This document shows, in pieces, positions 6,493 through 11,394 of a stretch of DNA of 11,394 bases. A program made the position numbers and the translations under genes. The stretch comes from JANXXV01 sp038230275 (GTDB lineage Bacteria > Acidobacteriota > Terriglobia > Bryobacterales > Bryobacteraceae). Each line of letters starts with the position of its first letter. Position 1 is the first letter of the stretch. Below the pieces are notes generated by a model. The model was not told the origin of the DNA, ran no database searches, and saw only the letters and a list, made by a program, of their open reading frames with translations. The stretch covers positions 1 through 11,394 of the forward strand of contig JBBRNO010000183.1 in NCBI GenBank assembly GCA_038230275.1, in the 5' to 3' direction.

Positions 6493-7619
6493 GCGGCGAA
6501 GACATTCGCAAACTGCTGGGTGGTTACGCCACCGGTACGCTTTCCAAAGACGAACAGCAGGCGCTGTTTGAGGCTGCGCTGCGCGACGAGAAACTGTTCG
6601 CGGCGCTGGCGGTCGAACAGGCGCTGCGGGAGATGCTGGACGATCCGGCGAATCGTGCGGCAGTGTTGCGGGCGTTGGAACCGCCGCCTGCGCGCGGTTG
6701 GGCTTGGCGATGGATGGTTCCGGTTGGGATTGCCGCGGGACTTGTGGTGATTACTTCCGTGATCTTCGTGTTTCAGCGGCCCACTGCGCCCAGCACTTTC
6801 GAGATGGCAAAGGCTTTGCCCAATATTGCGCCCAACGTAATCCAGCCTGCGTTGCAACCCGAGGTTCAAGTGGCACAGCGCGCGTTGCCGTCTGAGCCTT
6901 CCGCTCAGCCCCGGCAAGTGCTGGAGCAAGCGCCGGCGGCTGCTCTTTCGCGGCGAGACGTTCGGGAAGAACCGAAGGCGATAGCTTTGGGCACTTCTCT
7001 ACCGGCAGGACCTGTGGCTGTGACGGCTCCTGCTACTGCTGCTCCACCTGCGCCCGCTCTGGGCCAAGTGATGGAGCTTAGATCGTCGAAGAAGGATTCG
7101 GCGGAAGTGAAATCGGAATCAGGGAATGTCGCTGGCGCACCGGGCAAAGTTCAATATACGATCCTGAAGCGCGGTGCGGATGGGCAGTTCAGGCCAGTGG
7201 ATGCGGGTTCCACGCTTCAGCCGGCCGATGTGGTGCGGCTGCATGTGGAAACGGAGGAAGCCGGGTTCCTGGCCGTATCGCAGTCTGTGTCCCAGAAAAC
7301 GACGCCGAAAATGCTGTTCCAGGGCGCCGTGCGGAAACAGGTGCCGGTGACGATTCCGGCCACGGGGTCGCTGGATCTGAGTAACGCAGGAGCGCTGCAG
7401 ATCCTGTTTAGCCAACCGAGTGCCAGCGGAGGGTTCCAGAACGCGCTGCTGCCCGGTTCCTCGTTGTCGAAGCGGAAGGCGATGGCCGATGCTGTTTCGG
7501 AAAAGTCAGGGGTTGGCGGGGGTGCTTCGAATCAAGCTGCTTCGAAGGATCAGACGGCTGGCGTCGTCACTGTGGATGTGAACTTGAACGTGGCCACACC
7601 GGCGCAACAACAGAAGTAG
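6489..7619 (+). CDS. Membrane anti-sigma-like protein with extracytoplasmic C-terminal domain
   Basis: Probable regulator of the sigma factor encoded directly upstream. The 376-residue product has a cytoplasmic helical domain (about 1-63, starting MSGEDIRKLLGGYATGTLSKDEQQALFEAAL) and one membrane segment, MVPVGIAAGLVVITSVIFVF, at 76-95. A long Pro/Ala/Gln-rich linker follows (about 97-220). Next is a compact extracytoplasmic domain (about 222-310: VQYTILKRGADGQFRPVDAG, ADVVRLHVET, LDLSNAGALQILFSQ) resembling DUF4384-type modules. The Gly/Ser/Gln-rich tail ends PAQQQK. The zinc anti-sigma HxxxCxxC motif is absent, so the anti-sigma role is inferred from position and layout. The ATG (6489) overlaps the sigma stop and has GGGAG at 6476-6480, 8 nt upstream. 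An in-frame TTG at 6474 is less likely. It ends the plus-strand run, 9 nt from the convergent gene. Confidence 0.75.
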   Translation: MSGEDIRKLLGGYATGTLSKDEQQALFEAALRDEKLFAALAVEQALREMLDDPANRAAVLRALEPPPARGWAWRWMVPVGIAAGLVVITSVIFVFQRPTAPSTFEMAKALPNIAPNVIQPALQPEVQVAQRALPSEPSAQPRQVLEQAPAAALSRRDVREEPKAIALGTSLPAGPVAVTAPATAAPPAPALGQVMELRSSKKDSAEVKSESGNVAGAPGKVQYTILKRGADGQFRPVDAGSTLQPADVVRLHVETEEAGFLAVSQSVSQKTTPKMLFQGAVRKQVPVTIPATGSLDLSNAGALQILFSQPSASGGFQNALLPGSSLSKRKAMADAVSEKSGVGGGASNQAASKDQTAGVVTVDVNLNVATPAQQQK

Positions 7620-7628
7620 CCAATTGTG

Positions 7629-9254
7629 CTAGCGCATGGAAAGGCCGGTGAAGCGGTACTCGTATTCCCAATCGTGCGTTGCGAGACTCGTGAGGCCGGT
7701 AGCCGTGAAAGTGCCGGCGTTCGTGAGTGGGCTTACGCGGACGATAACGCTCATCTGATCGGAGGGATTGACAGGTAGCGAGAATCTGCCGGGAAGGAGT
7801 TCCATGAGCGGCAACGTTGCAGATCCCGCATTGGCTAGGGCAGCAAACTCCCAGTAAGTATTCTGGGGCGGTGAGAACGGTATCGTCGAGACCAACTGTA
7901 CCCGCACAACCGCGTCGGACGTGCCGCCGGTCCATTCCAACCGGAATGGCTGAACGGAGCTGAGGATCGTTCCAGGCGCCAGTGCGGTTGTGACGTGGAT
8001 CGGCTGCGGATATGTAATTGAGGATTGGAATGCGCCGATCGCGGATGAACCAGCAGCGGTGATCTGAAGTGCGCCAGGCTGCAGCGTGCCTGCCGGAAGA
8101 GACGACTGATAGACGATTTGTCCCGATTTGGAACTGGGGAGCAAGTTGAGCGCATCGCCGGTCGGACCCTTTACGGTGAGTGGGCCGGCCTCGAGAACTT
8201 TAATGCTCGTCCCCAGGCACGACCGTTCGGTGGTGAAGATGTCACCCCCGTTCCGGACACCACCTGGTTGGAGTCGGCGTTGGCTTTGTGGACGCGCTAC
8301 CAAGCTTTCGGATGCTTCGAAGAGCGACGCCGAGAACGCCTCTGTTGTGGAGGAATCGGAAGCCTTCGGGCCGGTAGTAGTGACCTTCCGCCAAATAGCG
8401 GACGCGATACGCGCGGGTGGTGGATTTTGGCACTGTCCGCCCCCACGTCGAATGCTGATAGTTACCGGTTGACTGGTGCTGGACCAATCAACTAGCCGCA
8501 GGGGCACCTCGCAGCCCTCCGGAGCATCGGAAGGAATAAGAATGTTCAATTGGTTTACACCGACCAAACCCGGAGCGAGTGCGGAAAATTGAACATTAGC
8601 GCTTTGCTGAAACCCATCGAGTCCTATCAGGCCCCCGCCACGCACTTGGGCGGGGGAGATCGGATCGGATTTTGCGGGCATTCCGTCTGGTGGCGGGAAA
8701 TTGACGGGGCCGAGTCCGGTCGCGTACAAGGTGACGTACCCGCCGGGGGAGGCGCTTTGCGCCATGCTGTTTAGGGTAACCGTCCCGTCGGACGCAACAT
8801 TCTGGATGGCGCCTGGCCCACAGCCTCCCGAGGATTGAGTGAAGATTCCAGGCGCTGCTTGCGCTCCCTGTGCAATCACGGGATCGCTGGTGCCGACTGC
8901 GCTGCGCACCCTTACGGAATTGGGGCTTCTCAGGCCCGTGGACGGAACTTGAAAATTGATTTGACCCGGAGAGGCATAAAATAACGGTGCCAACGAGTCA
9001 TTCACCAAGACTGATGTCCCCGCAAGAACCGTTGGCAGCGCAGTGCCGCTGGCCGACTCGGTTGTCGTGGATAGATTTTGTCCGAAGATTGAGGCGATAC
9101 TCCTGTTTACGAGCGCCGTACCCAAATCGGGATGGTTTGCGAAAGATGCCGCATTCACTATTCCATTGGGAGAGATGGATGGTGTTTGGCCGAGAACGGG
9201 TGAAAGCGAGATTATGAAGAACAATGGAAGAAACGCTAGATGTAATCTTGGCAT
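7629..9254 (-). CDS. Secreted Solibacter-type protein with TIGR03437-like domain
   Basis: Function unknown. The 541-residue product starts with a signal peptide (MPRLHLAFLPLFFIISLSPVLGQ, cleavage near residue 22-23). Residues 27-260 carry the repeat domain seen in many secreted proteins of Candidatus Solibacter and relatives: GIVNAASF at 31-38, SIFGQNLS at 55-62, SLAPLFYASPGQINFQVP at 87-104, then VTLYATGLGPV and VGVNQLNILIP further on. After a low-complexity middle (about 290-345, rich in Ser/Thr/Arg) comes a second beta-rich part ending in DWEYEYRFTGLS. In this family the domain is normally at the C-terminus; here it directly follows the signal. The ATG at 9252-9254 has no strong Shine-Dalgarno. 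The gene lies 33 nt after the upstream minus-strand gene, probably in one operon. The cell-surface location is inferred from the signal peptide. Confidence 0.82.
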   Translation of the reverse strand: MPRLHLAFLPLFFIISLSPVLGQTPSISPNGIVNAASFANHPDLGTALVNRSIASIFGQNLSTTTESASGTALPTVLAGTSVLVNDSLAPLFYASPGQINFQVPSTGLRSPNSVRVRSAVGTSDPVIAQGAQAAPGIFTQSSGGCGPGAIQNVASDGTVTLNSMAQSASPGGYVTLYATGLGPVNFPPPDGMPAKSDPISPAQVRGGGLIGLDGFQQSANVQFSALAPGLVGVNQLNILIPSDAPEGCEVPLRLVDWSSTSQPVTISIRRGGGQCQNPPPARIASAIWRKVTTTGPKASDSSTTEAFSASLFEASESLVARPQSQRRLQPGGVRNGGDIFTTERSCLGTSIKVLEAGPLTVKGPTGDALNLLPSSKSGQIVYQSSLPAGTLQPGALQITAAGSSAIGAFQSSITYPQPIHVTTALAPGTILSSVQPFRLEWTGGTSDAVVRVQLVSTIPFSPPQNTYWEFAALANAGSATLPLMELLPGRFSLPVNPSDQMSVIVRVSPLTNAGTFTATGLTSLATHDWEYEYRFTGLSMR

Positions 9255-9287
9255 GGGCGTGCGGTATGGCCTCGTAGATATGGTTCG

Positions 9288-10007
9288 TCACTGTATATTG
9301 AGATCGACCGTCAACTCGGCGGCACCATTCGTTTGAATTGTGAGTGTGCTGGGCTTGGAGATCTCTATCCTATTTCCCGCCGTGTCAGAGATACTTACGT
9401 CTGAGTCAATAAAAAGGCGGAGGGGTACTTTCTTTGGAACTGCTACCCGAAATACTTTCAGCGGCGCGGTGGTGGAAACCAAGTCTCCACGATGATAGGC
9501 ACCAGACGGTACGATCACACCGAGGAAGAACCGGCGATTGGCGGTTAGCTCTCCTTTTGCGTTCGGCAGCACATCAACCCGCTCTTGAGGGTCATGAACT
9601 TGAAACGTTATTATGATTGCATCATGAACATAGCGAACCACTTCCGCTGCCTTTTGTCCAGATGACAACACAACTACCCCGCCGCCGTCCCACGCACAAC
9701 CGCCTATCTGAGCGGGCGATATGCCATAGGCACACACGTCGTACCTTCCAACAGCCAAGCCCGACAAAACAGATCTACCGTCCGAACCTGCTGTTGCCGT
9801 TTTGGTAAATCCTACGTTCTTGACAACTCGCCGGCCGTCTGGGTCGCTGGCGTACTCAGCCATTTTGGTGTAGGTCAGCGTTGCGCCGGGGACCGACTGA
9901 GCGGCGTCGTTCAGCACTAGGACGTTGATGCTTCCTTGATCCACTTGGCTTAGGCACGAGATACTACTGCCAAGAAGGATGGCGGAAATTGCTATGTGTC
10001 TATTCAA
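9288..10007 (-). CDS. Secreted protein with carboxypeptidase-regulatory-like domain
   Basis: Function unknown. After a signal peptide (NRHIAISAILLGSSISCLSQ) the protein has a beta-sandwich pattern like carboxypeptidase regulatory-like / prealbumin-like domains: GSINVLVLNDAAQSVPGATL, then GSDGRSVLSGLAVGRYDVCAYG. Such domains often occur in extracellular proteins. The rest, to DLNIQ at the end, is beta-rich with no catalytic motif. I chose the TTG start (10005-10007) because GGAG at 10014-10017 lies 6 nt upstream and it gives a compact signal peptide of 239 residues total. The frame also allows GTG at 10038-10040 (250 residues), which would overlap the preceding gene's stop as GTGA but has no Shine-Dalgarno. 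A cysteine follows SSIS, but the lipobox is poor. GC is visibly lower here than in the plus-strand genes. Confidence 0.7.
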   Translation of the reverse strand: MNRHIAISAILLGSSISCLSQVDQGSINVLVLNDAAQSVPGATLTYTKMAEYASDPDGRRVVKNVGFTKTATAGSDGRSVLSGLAVGRYDVCAYGISPAQIGGCAWDGGGVVVLSSGQKAAEVVRYVHDAIIITFQVHDPQERVDVLPNAKGELTANRRFFLGVIVPSGAYHRGDLVSTTAPLKVFRVAVPKKVPLRLFIDSDVSISDTAGNRIEISKPSTLTIQTNGAAELTVDLNIQ

Positions 10008-10036
10008 GCGATGCTCCAAAATCTCTCCGAATCTGA

Positions 10037-11394
10037 TCACGGCAAGTAGCTGTTAAACGGCGGATTTATCATATTGGGGTTAGGCGTACACGTAGCCCCA
10101 TATTCGGTTCGCTGCCAAGGCCGCATAACGACGCTGCTGGCATGATTGGCATACAGTTGGCTGTTTTTATACCCATTGATGCTACCCTGAACTCCGTTCA
10201 TCGCGGCATCAGCCTGTTGGACAGTCCATTCATCACACAGGGGCTTACTCACCGGATTGGTCTCGCCGAATACGACATAATTACTCGACAGGCCTCGAGC
10301 CACCAAGAAAGCCCAGATATCCGAATAGAATGTCTTTGCAAAGTCGGCTGTATCGTTAAGACTTAGATATGTTTTCTGAGAGTGCATGTCGATGAAAGTC
10401 GGGGGTGAATGCCATACAGCTAGCGACGGCATGGTGCCCGAAGTGTCTACATCGAAGTTTGGGTAGTTTGGGTTGTAGCATAGTAATTCGCCTCCGATAT
10501 CAGCATGGCCCGGTGCCTGCCCGAACTGCGACCATGGGCCAGCAATGGCACCGGCTAACTCGGATAGATTCAGGACTAATGCGGAATCGCCGTACCAAGA
10601 CCCACAATGGCTGGCTGCCGGACTTGCTTTCGGAGGACCATTTACCGAAGGGGCAACACGCCCGCTGTCAAATCCGTTTGCCGTCATTCGATCACGCAGC
10701 GATTGGAGCACATCCACGGAGCGGGAAGCGTCGTAGATCATTCGGGCTTCGACCGTAAACGCCATGTTAGATTCCTGATAGTAATCGAGTGCGTTTATTT
10801 CCAATGTTGCGGCGTGCGCCTGTGCCATGACCGTGTTCATGAGGTTGAAAAATCAGCTCCAGCCCCAAAAAATATCGGATGGAGTCTGAGCCCCTGCGGA
10901 GTATGTTTGATTGCCACAGCTCCTGTCGGGGTAATACGCACCGTTTGTTTGTAGTTCCAGCCCGTAAGGCAGCCAAGGGACGAAACTCAGCGCCACAGTT
11001 TGGGTAGGGTTCCCGTACATATCGAAGCAGGCGCTTAGTGTCCGTGTTTGCAACAATGATGGCGGGCCCGACCATGTATCAAAAACCGGAGTGGGCGTAA
11101 CTCGCTGGATACCATAGCTGCGAAGATCGGCGAGAAACTGATATAGATTTTGTGTCCAAGCTGTTTGAACGTTTCCAGCGGGGTCAAATGGCGTGCTGTA
11201 GTACCCGCCTGCCAAAGTAAAGAAGAACCGAACTCCGGTAACGCCTTGACCTCGCCAATTATCAGTGCCAGTACTTAGCAGTTGCTGGAAGCACTGGCGA
11301 ACTGTGATCGATGTCGGACAGCCGTCGACGATCGGCGTTGAGCCTGACCCGTTCAACGAGTAGTACATGTCTATCGGAACGGCCGAAAGGTTTA
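10037..11394 (-). pseudogene. Glycosidase-like (TIM-barrel-like) gene interrupted by in-frame TGA, 5' end outside window
   Basis: One long minus-strand frame enters from the right edge with no upstream stop and runs about 451 codons to the TGA at 10037-10039. It is broken only by a TGA at 10853-10855. Before it the protein reads TPSDIFWGWS; after it FFNLMNTVMAQAHAATLEIN continues in the same frame. The ATG at 10838-10840 has no Shine-Dalgarno and looks like an internal Met, as does the ATG at 11366-11368, because NLSAVPID precedes it in frame. The composition is aromatic-rich, with alternating strands and helices (VTGVRFFFTLAGGYY, QFLADLRSYGIQRVTPTPVF, NYVVFGETNP, SSVVMRPW). This suggests a TIM-barrel hydrolase, but no family is recognised with confidence. 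A single CGA-to-TGA or TGG-to-TGA change would explain the stop. Alternatives are a sequence error, two split polypeptides or UGA recoding. Other genes here stop at TGA, so code reassignment is unlikely. Confidence 0.68.

Noticed and set aside
7617..7640. Bidirectional terminator at the convergent junction
   Set aside because: Only 9 nt separate the two stop codons and the sole inverted repeat is the 6-bp palindrome GCTAGC; there is no stem with a T-run.
10037..10840. Independent 267-residue gene starting at ATG 10838-10840
   Set aside because: No ribosome binding site, and the upstream frame continues directly through FFNL into it; treated as the distal part of one interrupted gene.
10853..10872. 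Frameshift at the A-rich run near 10867-10872 as cause of the broken gene
   Set aside because: The coding frame is the same before and after the TGA, so a single-base indel in the run is not needed and would disrupt the upstream match.

Overview
The window looks like chromosomal DNA of an Acidobacteriota bacterium, most likely of the Candidatus Solibacter / Bryobacterales lineage. The main clue is the secreted protein at 7629-9254, which carries the 'Solibacter uncharacterised' repeat domain (TIGR03437-type motifs). High GC over most of the window, long co-directional runs and a Tat-like gluconate 2-dehydrogenase subunit 3 family protein fit this. The assignment is by family recognition, not by a search.

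Left block, minus strand (1-2230): a motility regulation module, fliW - csrA - flagellin. FliW and CsrA overlap by 10 nt. The flagellin gene follows after 110 nt and runs off the left edge (481 N-terminal codons visible). Its leader holds a good sigma-28 (FliA) promoter match and two candidate CsrA sites. One is a GGA in the loop of a perfect 6-bp hairpin; the other is an ACAAGGA that is itself the Shine-Dalgarno. This is the layout of the Bacillus subtilis hag leader, so the module probably runs the FliW-CsrA-flagellin partner switch: free FliW sequesters CsrA, while FliW bound by excess flagellin releases CsrA to block flagellin translation.

Middle block, plus strand (2326-7619): six tightly packed genes with gaps of at most 11 nt or ATGA overlaps. 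They encode a gluconate 2-dehydrogenase subunit 3 family protein, FolC, a PlsC-type acyltransferase, an exported amidohydrolase-2 family protein, an ECF-like sigma factor, and a membrane anti-sigma-like protein with a large extracytoplasmic part. The packing suggests one transcript mixing housekeeping folate and lipid synthesis with a sigma/anti-sigma pair.

Right block, minus strand (7629-11394): a convergent run of three probable secreted-protein genes. Transcription order is a long TIM-barrel/glycosidase-like gene open at the right edge, a small carboxypeptidase-regulatory-like domain protein, and the Solibacter-domain protein. The first gene is interrupted by an in-frame TGA at 10853-10855 with clearly coding sequence on both sides in the same frame. 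It is either a nonsense-mutated pseudogene, a sequence error or, much less likely, a recoded UGA. GC content drops in the right-hand 2 kb compared with the middle block.

No tRNA, rRNA, CRISPR, insertion sequence or phage gene was seen. No intergenic stretch exceeds about 110 bases.
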